A stretch of 64,000 nt of DNA, from positions 1,213,050 through 1,277,049 of the forward strand of contig CABFPE010000155.1 of NCBI GenBank assembly GCA_900660155.1, read 5' to 3'. The translations under genes were made by a program, and so were the position numbers. This document shows positions 35,544-47,999 of this stretch, piece after piece. This DNA is from Hofstenia miamia. Taxonomy: Eukaryota; Xenacoelomorpha; Acoela; Hofsteniidae. How positions within the stretch are numbered: the stretch's first letter is position 1; every line of letters starts with the position of its first letter. The notes under the pieces are model-generated. The model was not told where the DNA came from. It did no database searches and saw nothing but the letters and a program-made list of their open reading frames with translations.

Positions 35544-38500
35544 TTGTAACTGGAAAAAAAATCGGTCCATTGACCGTTTTTGCTATGGTCAATTTTACAA
35601 AATAGCGTAAGATGTTGAAAATACGATCACGTGATTTTCTGACAAGTACTTTTAAATAAAAGTTATTGTATTATATCGAATATTATTTAGCCAAATAATA
35701 CTTCGTTATTCTATAATCTTATGGATTTTCCAAGATTGAGCATAAAATTGCAAAAACGTAAAAAATCAAAAAACTTTCTTCTTTAAAAGTAGATAAATAT
35801 AATTAGTTATTCATTCTATAACGAAAACATGATACTGAAAAAAGTATCATACCAGAAAACGACTTGTATGTATCAAAATGATGTTATAATTCAAATCACA
35901 TTTTTCTCAATATCTAACAAAAAGTAAAGCTTCACTTTCTTATCAAACATGACTTTATCATCCTTGATCAAAAATATATATACTTTATATGTGCAAAGTA
36001 TTTATCAGTAAAAGTTCTGGAGAGCCTACCACGTTACGTAGAAAGTTCGTTGCTGATACTAGCCTCGTTCTCAAGTTTAGGGAAAATCTGCATGCATCCC
36101 CTCACATATGTACTCACTACAATGTGATGGTCCCGCATGACGACATTTGCAGAAATCTAGAACATGGAATAATATGGATATTTGTAGGTAAATGTATTCC
36201 TACAACTGATTAACCTCATGAAAACTTGGAAGTATATTTGTCAAAACAAAGATCCAAAGCCATGCTAACTTTACAAAACAAAGAACAGAAAGTGAGGCGA
36301 TAGATCTCAATACATCAATTTTTGATAACAAGTTATTACATCAATTGACATAAAATGTTGGCTAATGGTTAGCATTTCAAAGTGGATTCCAAAAACTTGA
36401 AAACTATACAAGGTCAGAATGCACAGGTCGTCTACTGATTATAGCTCTTGAAACAAGTAAAGTATAGTAATTTTGGAAATATATTTAATTAAGAGTACAG
36501 AAATAAATTTTTTCTAAATGTTATTTTCGTTATATTACATTTTTGCAATATTATGCGCAATTTTAGCAAAAATACTTAAAGTTATAGAGTGCCAAAGTAT
36601 TAATTCATATATTTTGATATTATATGGCGATATTTGTCTGAATACTATACGTTATGATAAATTACATATTATTTAAACAATGCTCGTGAGATTTTGTAAA
36701 ATTGACGATAACAAAAATTTCATCATACAATTTTCTTCCAATAAGCCTTTTTCAATTTAGTAAAATATCTAGAACTGACTGAAATCAAATATATTCATAG
36801 TGTCGATATTTTAGATTGCAGCTGTTTAAAGCAGACGGTGTGATAATTAGAGCCAACCAAAAGTTTGGTTTAGACAATATATTTGCGTTGAAATAAATTA
36901 TTTTCTACTAAACTTGGTCCCATCATAGATCTTGAGATGCCATTTGCAGAGAATATGTATTCAATAACAACTGCTCGCCTTGGAACTGATCACGAGGTCC
37001 AGATGTGCTCCATATACATTTATTTATTCATTAAACAATGCTTAAAAACCACGCCTAGCGCTTCAACACTTTAGCATGCATTATAAATTTTTAGTATGGA
37101 AAAGAACCGCGTGCAAGGTATGAATGGGATTCAGTAGAGTACTATAAAATTCTTACTCTTTTATAAAAAAATTCTCGTGTTGCTTATAAATAACGATGAA
37201 TTCAAACAAAACAAGCATGTGGCGCAAATGGTATTATAATTATGGGTAAGAAAACCTTCCTTCTCAAGTCTTGGGGTAATGTGTGATGAAAAACGAAAGT
37301 ATATAATACAATTAGTGTCAAAGCGACAAATCGTATAATTATATTCGCATGGGAATTGGAACATGTGTGAAACAGCCTTAGATAGTTAACAGTTTCCCAG
37401 GAGAAATAACGCCAATTCAGATGTCTGTGAAAATAAGAACAAGCAGACGACATGAGAGACAATCAGGTGACACTAATCTATGATTCAAAGAAAGTTAAAG
37501 AGTAGACATTAAAAATATAGTCAAGAAAATCATTCCCTAATTAGAGAGACCATTCTGTCGATAAAGTAGAGAATATCCAATACAACTGCCGTTATAACTG
37601 AAATAGCGAGGAATATGATAACAAAACTAGTTCAATAGAAGCTAAGTGGTGTAAAGATTACAATGGATCCACTAGAAATGGGCAGTACACATTGTTTTTA
37701 AAAACCATTAAAAAATTGAAATACAGAATATAGTTGTTATTCTTAATCATTACTAGTTTGCAATCCCCAACAGACAAGGTGGCTTGTTATCCAATACCTT
37801 TAAGTGCTATATTCAACTACCCGCTTCCAACTGTTTCGGAAAAATTGGAAATAAAATTCTATCAGTTCAATATCAAATTTCTCTATTCTATATATATATA
37901 TATCTATAATATAATTCGAAAGCCAAACAGAAACAAAATATTTTTGAAGGAAACGAATCGATAAACGCAGCCACGAGTACAAAATCAAATGAATAAAAAC
38001 ATGATAACAAACCTGTTATAGAAATATTATTTAACGAAATTAGCTAAATATATAATACAATAAGCAAATGTCCTCAAATACAATTAACGCAGTCTATGTC
38101 AAAGTCTGAACGTGCTACTGCTAAATTTATTCGGACACAGTTTTTAAATTAACATTTTATCGATAACTATCACCACGAAAACTTCCGCTTCATACCGTGA
38201 CATAAAACACATTAATCATTGTCAAGAAAAGTATTAGAAATCAATCGAAATGTATTTGTTTAAAAGTGTCATTCACACAATGAATAAAATAGCCCTCAAA
38301 ACTTAAATACATACAGTTCTAATTCCAAGGTGCGTCAAACAAAGTTGAAATTCAACCCAAATGGGTTTGGGTGTAGACCCAAATGAGCTAGGTGAAACAA
38401 TACGACCTCACTGGGTCTCGGATAATGTAAAAAGATAGTTAGCGAATTGCAGGTTGACCATCACTGATTCGATATCCTCGTGGCCCGAAAGGTACCAGAT

Positions 38501-39479
38501 TAGCCATTTTGCCGGATTAGCTATGAGGTTAGAATACACCAAAGCCGTTAGCTAATTACTTCATTTGAGATTATAAATCACTATTGACCTCCAGATTATT
38601 GAAGTCACCGGATTATTGATTGTCGAAATTTTCCTTGCTGTAAATCTTCATAAACAATACATCATATTACTGCTCTTAATTAAAAGCAGACATGAGACTC
38701 GGAGTGCTCTTAAAATATCCTTAGTTCATTAGCTTATTTGAGTCTCGTGTTCTTACAGAGTGCTTCTTATAAAAATTGAGAGTATTCTAAGTACACCAAT
38801 GAATATATTTTTGGGAATTTCATAAAAATTAGTTTTTCAATTTAGAGAGTATATAAAATTTCATGTGGGTTAATTGTAGCTGGAAAAATCGAATTAAACT
38901 GGATTACATCCTGGGGAGTAGGGGGTCTGGATAAGACTTCTGGATACACTGCTTTCACTACTTAAAATTTGACTGAGTCCTATCCTATTTCAAATTGCTG
39001 TGAAGTTGTGCTATTTAACCTTTCCCCATTTGCAACTAGTGTGAATTAATAACAATCTCATCTACTGTAAATTTTCTCCTCAAACAATTACTCATGCCAA
39101 CCTAAGACAAATTTCAATTATATCATCATCTCAACAAATTTGCTAACATTATCCGCCGAGTTAACACTATATTCGGAGTGCGCCCCAATGTATTTGTTTT
39201 AAAAACGCCAATGCACTAACTGAAATTCTTTGAGTATCATCTACTACTATAGAAGCAAATTTTATAAGTAACATGTAATTCCTATCAAAATGCAACAATC
39301 ATAATAATTTAAGTTTATTACAAACAAATTTAATTAATATAAAAGCTGAATATTTAAGAAGAGCAGTTGGTTTGAAAAAGTCATATCATTAAATTTAAAC
39401 AGCCTGGGGATTTGTGAAAATGTTTCATGATCTTATAAACTTTTTTATAGCTCAAAAATTATTAACGGCAGGCTCAATC

Positions 39480-39610
39480 TGAAGCCACGGCATTATAGAG
39501 GAGACTTTCCTTTTTCGTTTTGCGCATTTAATCCGCGACCTGGTCCTGTCCAATCGAACCGCACCGTCGCCCTCGCCACCTGACTTCGCATGTGGGGCGC
39601 TTCCATGGAT
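39480..39610. other. Isolated GC-rich block
   Basis: About 60 percent GC over roughly 100 bases (TTTAATCCGCGACCTGGTCC and on to CACCTGACTTCGCATGTGGG) in flanks of about 30 percent GC. It does not fold by eye into a tRNA cloverleaf, and no frame matches a known protein. Confidence 0.4.
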
Positions 39611-40614
39611 TTAAGATTTCTTTGCACATATCAAGAAACAGCAATAGTTCTTTGTTACTTCCATGACCTCAAAACCTTATTAATACATGAATATTAGGTA
39701 TTGAGAGAATTTAAATCTTTTCGAAATTTTAAAAAAAAATTGTTCATCTTTTGAACAACTTCAGCCACAGCAATAAACTTTAATAGAAATGATTAATATT
39801 GCCTCACGACCTTCAAATTTGCTAATAGGCGTAGAGAAAATTCTTTGTCAATGTCGAAAACGGTTTGTCCTTTAAAAAGAACGCCAGGCAGTTTAAGATC
39901 AATATAAGGTAAAAAATCTGTTTGTACATGTAGCATTAAATCAATTATTAATTCCTTTGTTTACTCGTAAATGATTTGATAGAAGGTATAATAGTAGCTA
40001 ACAATATTTCTCGATTTTACAGGAATAGTCAACATATTAAGTTTACTGTCTCGACAGTTCTCTCGGGACACAAACATGTTCCGATTTTCATTTAAATCTC
40101 TAAATGATCGTCTCACGGTGAGCGCGTTTAACACAAAATAAAGCTATATTTCATTACCCGGAATACCCGGTAACTAAACACACAGGAAACCAATTTGTCA
40201 GTAAGGTACTAAATTTCTTCACCAAAGCATGTAGAAGTGCTGTATTAGGTAATATCGATAATAAAATAAACTTGATACATTTTGGAAAAGTTTATTTTGC
40301 GCTAGAATACTTCCTTCTGTATACCGGGTTATGTAAAAATATTATGGTCACCTTGGCATAATATCAATAGAATTCGAAGTTAAATGCACACATTTTCTAA
40401 TGCTTTACACAAACTTGTGGAATGTGGGAAAAGCATAAAATGTATAGTTTTATTACTATTACGAAAGACAAATTGTAATGAATATCTTTATAAGTGATGC
40501 CAAAATCCGTTTGTAACCGTAAAAACGTATGTATAGGAAACAATTTCAAAAACAAGTGGTCCAAATAGTTAAATTAATTAAAATTTAATTTTTTAAGAAT
40601 ATGCAAAATCTTAC

Positions 40615-40794
40615 TTCAACTCTTAAATCTCTGAACTTGCTTCGAGTGTTATCGGTTTGCTCCATTCTTCGCAATTGACGAACTACGGCGTCACCAGGCT
40701 CCGTGCGACCAAGCAACTTCGAAGCCATCGAACGGGGCATAATGGATAGAATCAAGTTCTCTTTCGTCCTAGTTTCTTTTGCGAAGGCTTTGGC
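40615..40794 (-). CDS. ADCY9: Adenylate cyclase type 9-like, exon 4 (signalling helix before C1)
   Basis: This exon has 60 codons, phase 0 at both ends, with acceptor ttgtttag|GCCAAA and donor GTTGAA|gtaaga. It reads AKAFAKETRTKENLILSIMP, then RSMASKLLGRTEPGDAVVRQ, and ends FRDLRVE. ENLILSIMPR is the conserved helix-turn ahead of the cyclase domain (human ERMIHSVMPRIIADDL). Joined to exon 3, the distance from the LKVG motif to SIMP equals that in human ADCY9 residue for residue. Joined to exon 5, FRDLRVE to VSILFAD also keeps the family spacing. The middle (residues 30-50) is charged and poorly conserved, as in relatives. Confidence 0.92.
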
Positions 40795-41044
40795 CTAAAC
40801 AATTAGGTTATTTCCAAATTAATAACTTGAAATCGTCTAGCAGAACAAATTAGAACATATGGAAATAAATAGGGAGCCTTAAGGTAAAAGTAAAAGAATG
40901 TCTGTTAGAGTTTTTTAAATATCAACAAGTATTTGTTTTCATAGTGCCTTTAAAAAATTGACATTTCAATTTCTTTTCAAAATCTAGTTACATTTTTCGA
41001 TTAACTACATAATTTGTACGGGTATATCAAGAATCAAAACAGTT

Positions 41045-41342
41045 CAGGCGCGGTTTTAGGGGACGGGGCATTACATGAAAATGCAATTTTTTATGTGAAA
41101 ATAATTTTTTGGTGGTTTTTCATAAGATACAAACCTTTTAAAAAATTTTCTCATCTCCCATGAATAAAACTCGTCTTAGAAAAACTAGGTTTCATGCGTA
41201 TATATATAAACCTTAAGGTGTTTGTGAAGAACCTCATAAATATTGCACTTTTTGCACAAATTGACAATAAATAATCGTTTTTTAATAATTTTAATAAAAC
41301 AATTTGAACGTCCCCCGTTCGAAATTTTCTAGGACCGCGCTG
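41045..41342 (+). mobile_element. 298-bp MITE with perfect 8-bp target duplication
   Basis: The left end is CAGGCGCGGTTTTAGGGGAC. The reverse complement of the right end is CAGCGCGGTCCTAGAAAATT. AAACAGTT flanks both ends exactly (41037-41044 and 41343-41350), so this is a hAT-type non-autonomous element and recent. Related older copies are at 23270-23545 (minus) and about 52835-52988. It sits 250 bp upstream, in host-gene sense, of exon 4. Confidence 0.9.
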
Positions 41343-43560
41343 AAACAGTTGGACGGTCATAGTTGTTGGCTGGTTATACGGGTTCGATTGGGTATATAAA
41401 TCATTACCCATGTCTATGAAATGCGTTAAATGCTGTTAGTTGCTTAGCAAACCGATTCACAGGAGTGCAATTTTAATAGTATATACCTTGCGGAAAATTT
41501 AAAAACCAATTTAGCAAAATTAATTTAAAGAATTCGCAAAGAGAGCATTTCCAAAACAGCTATTGTTGGCGGATGAATATATTTGACACAATGGATAAGT
41601 TTAAATGCTTCGAGCCATCTTCGATAATCAGCTTTCTTTCAGAAACGTTTAGTCTAATAACAAGTAATATGCGCGCGTTTTAATAAGCTGCGCACAGAAT
41701 TTCAGAATGATGAAACTTTCTAGGCTTGTAATATTTAATAGTTGCTAATATTAGAAAAACACTTAGAACCCATTGTTTCAAGAGATGAATCCAAATTAAC
41801 TGCGAATATTATAAAAATGTAAAAAAAATATGCGAGAAATGGAGTCTTCATTGGATTATATTTGGTCGGTTCTTGGATAGAAATCACACATAGGAGTGTT
41901 CCAACATCGACGTGCAGGGAAAAATTCTGTTTATGGTGGCCTATTGTACACGAATGCGTAGCCGTAGAAAAAAGATAAACATTTGGTATTCTTTAAGATC
42001 ATTAGAAAATAATAACAGAGGGGAGCCCGCTGAAGAACTTAAAAGAGACTGTAACGCATAGCAATAAGAGAGTGACGTGTATAAAAAATAGTATGCTATT
42101 ATCAAATTTGGAACTAAACAGAAATTACACTTGGTGAGAAATCAAATGTAAGACAAAATTTTAAATACTCCATACAGACGATAATGGACATGAGCTCTGC
42201 TAAAACCGCGAACAATTAAATTGTAATAATGAGACAGTTGAGCGTTAAAATATAGGATTAGATATAAATCCAACACTTTGACAAAGCTACATTCAACTAA
42301 GTTTTTTAGACAGTGCCAATCTACTATTTGACATTCTAATTGAATTTTCGCCGTCGTCCAAAAATTGCTGAGTTGAATAAACTGTATTTCAATGTGATAT
42401 TCAATGATAATTATCATATAATTATTGATATAAATAACAAATGTACCTAACAAATATATTTTAAAACACGACTTATTGTTATCAAACAGTTGTTCAATTT
42501 TGCTGGCAATAAATTGAAATCCATGCATAATAAATCAAAATGCTAAAACAACCTAGTTCATTCCATATTGAAGCCAGTAGCCAAGCACGGAAACAGCAAA
42601 CTCATATATATGTAAATGATATATATTTGTTTTATTTAAACATTATCTATAAAAAATTATGGCAAACCAAAATATTTTTATACATTTGATTGCTTATTTA
42701 CAATTGCAACTCAGGACTTCATTATTTTAATGATTTATATAAAAATGAAGCTTCAATAGTGAACATAACAACAGCTAAATTCCAAAAAACATTGGGCGCT
42801 TCAAATCCAGTTCATTCTATTATATCTACATGTAAATAAAAAAATTGAAAAACTATTGTAGTGGCAGAAATAGCAATAAATCAGACATGTTGAGTTGTGC
42901 AATCACTAGTCGTGGCTAAAACCAAGGTGTACACCTTGGTAAAAACCCCTGTTTGGCTAATTTTGCTCTTTTTAAAGCATGTTGAACAGAAATAGAACAC
43001 ATTGTTCTTAATAGGCATGTTTCTTAATTTACTATTCCCACAAAACACGTGTTATTTGACAACAATTTATATTTCATTTTAAATAATGAGCGGGTGCTGG
43101 TCATTCGTGATTGATAAGATAATGAAAATGAATAAACATACATTACAGAAAATAATCGAACGTATTTATTGTTTGTTTTGTCCTTGAAAAAAACAAACGT
43201 GCATTTTAAACATATTTGAAACTCCCCGTTCTTTTGTAAGCCAACGCTGGTTGAAAATGTGTATAAACCTGCAAATGCACAGAGGCATCATCTTTCCTTG
43301 AGAAAAGCTGTGGAATACGGGAATTCGTTTCTTAGTAAGCCTTAATAATGGCTGCATATATTAGCAATTCATTTTTTAATATTGTATATAAGGAAAATGA
43401 ATTTAGAATCTCCTTGTCATATATTATGCTTAGCCCTCATTTAATTCTATTTCTACTTAAATAGCAAACCGCTTTGTTGACATTTGTGAACAATTTTATC
43501 AAAGCCTGCTAATAAATACTAAAAGCAATGATGAAGATTTCTGGTGCTAAAACTTGTTCT
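41343..43560. other. Intron 3, left part
   Basis: AT-rich. Only the 20-bp palindrome at 42921 stands out. A 128-codon minus frame at 42142-42528 has no recognised domain. Confidence 0.4.
42921..42940. repeat. Perfect 20-bp palindrome
   Basis: ACCAAGGTGTACACCTTGGT equals its own reverse complement. It is preceded by AAA and followed by AAAAACCCC. No element ends were recognised around it. Confidence 0.95.
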
Positions 43561-43569
43561 TGTGCCTGA

Positions 43570-45800
43570 TGCAGAGGTGCCGATAATGGTATGGTGCGAT
43601 ACCATTATGTACCATATTATGGTTACTATGATGGCATGGTAGGAAAAAAATTATGGCCATTATGGATGACAAACTTCAATATATGGCCATAATGGAAATC
43701 CATAAAATTATTGTTAGATATGATATATTATACCATATATCAATTTGGGTAAATACACATCTATACCCTCGTTAGAAGAATAACAAAACTTATCACCTAT
43801 TATTAATATCGATTTCTTACAATTTCTTAATGACCTGGCGATGAGATTACCAGAATCAGCTCAACGCGGTTTCCTGAAATACTATGTAAGTCTATCACAT
43901 TTGCCTCTACAATTTGTATTACTTGGGTTAGCGGAGTTCTTAGCACGCCACCAAATTGAGATGAATGTAGAAGATGATGTTCAGTCTGCACCAGAAGACA
44001 CATCAAATGTAAGCCTCGGTTAGAACGACATAGAATTTCCACATGGAATGTCAGATACATCTGTATTGCTCGATATCGATGCGCGACAAGATAAAAAATT
44101 TTAATCACATCAAGATAGATTGGGAAAAACTTCACAATCATCACGCTCTTCCTCCTCGTATCAAATTGATCAAAGCAACGTTCATTTCTTTTACCAAATT
44201 CAGACCACATGTAACAAAGCATCCTAGGAAATTTTCTCCACATATCGAAAGTCACCTCACGACTCATATTCAAGCGTTACAGGAAGCAAAAATCATTGAA
44301 AGATCCCGCGATCTCCCTTAATATTTAATTGTTTCGCAGTGCCTAAAAATCGACAAAAGATTAGACTAGTGAGAGACTTCAGTCCTGTAACAGATATTTT
44401 TTATCACCCTAAATTGTATCTGCCACTTTTTCTTAAAGTTATTAAAAACTATACTTCTCCACGAAATCACGTTATGCTAACATTAGATTTACGTTCAGCA
44501 TTCTACCATCTCGACTTACGGAGAAGACCAACTCTATAAAACTTGTGTCTTGGCATCCAACGGAGAACGATTTAGATTTACTAAATAACCTATGGGATTA
44601 GCTATCTTCACATATAGTTGTCAAATGTTTCTTAAAAAAACATTCTTGCTCTTCTAAAAGAAAAATGCAGCCTTTGCTGGGGACATAGTTCTCACGTTCC
44701 ATACCTCCAGATTTCCAGAAATGAATTCCTATTTATCCTTCTTAAAAGATTGCGGGATCAAATTCCAAGAAGAAAAGAGGAACAGACGACCTACAGATGC
44801 AGCAAATGTTCTTGGATTTATCTTAAACTTACCGAGATCAGAATTATCATTGACTAAGCTAAAGAAAACGTTTTAGGACATTTGGCATTCTCATGGCCAC
44901 TCATAGGCCCATGAGCAGTAATCAAACCGCTATATCATTCCATGGAAAGACCTAATTGGATTACTTTAGTGAGATTATTGTTTATTATGTTACCTCACAA
45001 ATACAGTTGGAATCTACCTATAAATGAAGAAAAAGAGTTGTGGTTCGCATCAGATTACGCATTAGGAATAGTGAAATGTAATACAAACCACCCACTATCC
45101 TATACTTATATCTTAGAAGATACCGATGCACATATATATGACAAAGAGCTTACTGCATTAACTATAGCAGCTTTCTTAGCAAAACCCAACTCAACGATTA
45201 TTACAGATTCTCAACCGTTATATCATGCAACTCGCAAAGGAAAGAGTGCAATATTCCTTATTTGAACTTTCTATTACATTGAATATTTTAGTGTTTATTA
45301 AAAGTTTAGTTGTAGAATGGGTACCATCCATCTAGGGAAACCCCGCAGATGTGCCTAGTAGAAATTTTCATAATTTTGTTCAATTAACGAATTTGTTATC
45401 GAATTCTTCTCGCAACACTTACGTACACCACTTAGCACACTTGAATTTCATATAAATAGCCACGAGAGTAATCCGAAATTTTAGTTGCTTATTTCAGTTT
45501 GTTTGGAATAAGGGAATAAATTTTGTTTATATCCTGCATAAATTTCACCATCATTCACCAAATTTTACATAATGGCCATTATGGCGATGATACATGGACG
45601 AAAATAATAATATGGCTGTTAAGGTGCATAATTGCATTTGTGGTTAGTGCCTGTTATGTCATATCTGAAACTTGTTGTCAGGCATTGGTAAAATAGAATG
45701 ATTTGCTGTTTAGCTTTAAATAGTTGTGTTTAACAATGACCATTATGGATGGCTAATAATTTTCGGCTTGCCATATATGTCCATAGAATAAAGGGTACCC
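43570..45800 (+). mobile_element. Broken retroelement fossil with reverse transcriptase and RNase H
   Basis: Plus-strand pieces in order: an unassigned upstream part (43841-44160), reverse transcriptase (about 44160-44900, with an LDLRSAFYH-type motif A region and a PMGL region) and RNase H (about 44990-45400, ending in a WVPS...NPADVPSR-type motif). No integrase or gag was recognised. Divergent direct repeats rich in CCATTATGG flank it (43570-43710 and 45565-45790) and may be remains of its terminal repeats. It is old and broken at several places. The family is unresolved: LTR-type is likely, with some motifs closer to BEL/Pao or pararetroviral kin than to typical Ty3/gypsy. Confidence 0.65.
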
Positions 45801-45971
45801 TGGCCGAGAGTACACGCAAATAAGAATTTTTTCAATAAGAAATGCTATTATTGTAAAAAAATTCGTTTTAACTTGTTATTTGTACATATGTTTATAATAA
45901 ATTGTTAAAAGAGAATAGTTTTAGCTATGTTCTATTGTCAAGCAGATTTGCGTGAATCTCAGCGATGTTAC

Positions 45972-45997
<26 letters not shown>
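45972..45997. repeat. (TA)n microsatellite
   Basis: Thirteen TA units. Confidence 0.95.
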
Positions 45998-45999
<2 letters not shown>

Positions 46000-46002
<3 letters not shown>

Positions 46003-47060
46003 ATCAAATTCTTCACCAAACGTGAATGCGCGGTAAAAGGTAAAGTCTGCATAATGCATTGTTAATGGCATTATACTATTTAATATTTCAAACAAGTATA
46101 TTTAATATAGTATATACATTTACGTTTACTTTACAACCAAAAATCCTATTAGTATTAATGCTGCTATTGGATATATGGGCATTCTACAACAATCCTACTG
46201 GTGTTCCCAGTGCAGGTTATTAATGATTTGATTCTCTTTAAAGTCATAGCTTAAATACTTTAAATTGCATCCAATTTCTAAATCATAAATTTACTTAAAA
46301 ATATGATAATCTTCTTTAAGCTCAAAACAAGAAAAATGGATATTGTACCAACACTTCTATAGATATTAGTAAGTATCAAAGAATTTGCACAAAAGCATCT
46401 GAATGAATCTATGAAAAAGATTTTCCCTCTCAGCCTTAGAAAAATTCATTGTTAATAACAGATTTGAGGGTTTTTAAAGTCATACACAAGGATTGTAGAA
46501 ATATCTAAGTGATAACGATGGTGCAATGTCATGGATATCGCAATAAATTTATTTAACCAATGATTTTAAACAATGAACGGTTCATAAAAATCAATTGGGA
46601 AAGATATAAAAATCTGTATCCTATTTTCTGAAATCTGTTAAATTATTTACACTCTAATTTCAATGTAAATTAATTGTTATATTAAATAATTCGCTATTGA
46701 TTGATTGTTAACATAAATATATGGGTTGAATGCCATTTTGTTGTTAACAGAATCAATCAAGCCCTAAAATCATTCGAATATTTTTTAAAAAATTAAGACA
46801 AAATCCAAATATCAATTGTTTTATTATTGATTGATACACACTATGTGATATGGCTTCATACAAAACGAGCACAACTTAAATGCAAGCATAGGAAATTAAC
46901 AGCCATACAACTATAAACGATGGCATTCAAATTATTCCTCTTCTTAAAACATTAGAAGAAACTTCAAAGTAAAAGAAAGTAAATTAATTAGAAGTAATGA
47001 AAATCAACAAAGCGGAAAGCGATAACATTTGATAAAACATTTCCGACACAAATTACGAAA
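46000..47060. other. Intron 3, middle part
   Basis: AT-rich DNA with no recognisable gene, repeat end or RNA. Confidence 0.5.
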
Positions 47061-47063
47061 TGC

Positions 47064-47684
47064 TTATTCAAACAGATTATTAAGAAAAAACAACAATGAA
47101 ATGGACATTTGTACAGTGATGTGGATTTGCTTTATATATTCATGTACACGATGGAGGAATAAATAGGGTTCTTCACTAAGATGACCTAACATGGTGAAGT
47201 ATTTAAATGGTATTGGCTGTGTGCTTCGATGGGCTTTCAGATTGATTAGCAGCAAGTATCGCCGCAGACAGTTCTTGTGAAGGAAGCTAATTAGATTGTA
47301 ATCGTTTCTACAAAATGATGACCGCGATGGCATTAGAAAAATTACGATCAAAAAACATGTTGTGGATCTTGGTTTTTGGCAAATTTTATGAAATGAAGTT
47401 TTATGTTTTAAATGTTTAAAACACGGCTGTTTTTTGTTCAAACCATGTTCTCTGCCCCTGTAACCTAAAATATATCTGAAAAGGAGCAATTGAATGGACA
47501 TGCGGGGAAAATAAACATTTGCAATAAAACCCATCAATAAACAGATCAAAATGAAATTCATAAAATGATTTGATAAAATAACTGTCTTAGTCTTATCAAA
47601 GATTCGATATTGCTTGAACCTTCGTTGCACGGATAAAAATTCCACTATGTGAATAACAACGGTTTGTGTTGTAGGCACGAACAC
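47064..47684 (-). other. Unusually long unidentified frame, 206 codons
   Basis: Open for 206 codons on the host strand in AT-rich DNA, starting MFVPTTQTVVIHIVEFLSVQ. There is a hydrophobic stretch (FILICLLMGFIANVYF) at about residues 44-60, and the rest is Cys/His/Lys-rich. No known domain. No relic of a transposon end was seen. It may be chance, given the rarity of stops in one frame, or an unknown small gene inside the intron. Confidence 0.25.
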
Positions 47685-47824
47685 ACGTCAGACACGGGGC
47701 CGTATTTAAGAGTACGGTTGATATTCCAAGCACATTCTCGATTCTAGAAGATAACTTATTGATAGTGAACGAAGATTCATATAAAAATCGTTAATAAAAT
47801 TATAAGTGTTTGTAGGTTGATTGG

Positions 47825-47826
<2 letters not shown>

Positions 47827-47855
<29 letters not shown>

Positions 47856-47947
47856 NNNNNNNNNNNNNNNNNNNNNNNNNNNNNNNNNNNNNNNNNNNNN
47901 NNNNNNNNNNNNNNNNNNNNNNNNNNNNNNNNNNNNNNNNNNNNNAA

Positions 47948-47981
<34 letters not shown>
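47827..47981. repeat. (TA)n microsatellite interrupted by a 90-N gap
   Basis: TA units run from 47827 to 47855, Ns from 47856 to 47945, then (AT)n from 47951 to about 47981. One long TA repeat probably spans the gap. Confidence 0.95.
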
Positions 47982-47982
<1 letters not shown>

Positions 47983-47999
47983 CATTTTTGAAAAGTCGA

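Larger units (their letters stand above)
33699..40614. other. Intron 4 (6.9 kb)
   Basis: AT-rich. It contains the orphan exon-like frame at 35120-35275, the opposed frame at 35310-35543, a short TA run near 37892, inverted motifs around ACCCAAATGGGTTTGGGT at 38358 and a GC-rich block at 39480-39610. Confidence 0.45.

Noticed and set aside
41151-41411. 86-codon minus frame
   Set aside because: Lies mostly inside the 298-bp MITE and has no protein likeness.
43827-44273. 148-codon minus-strand frame
   Set aside because: Antisense to the retroelement fossil.
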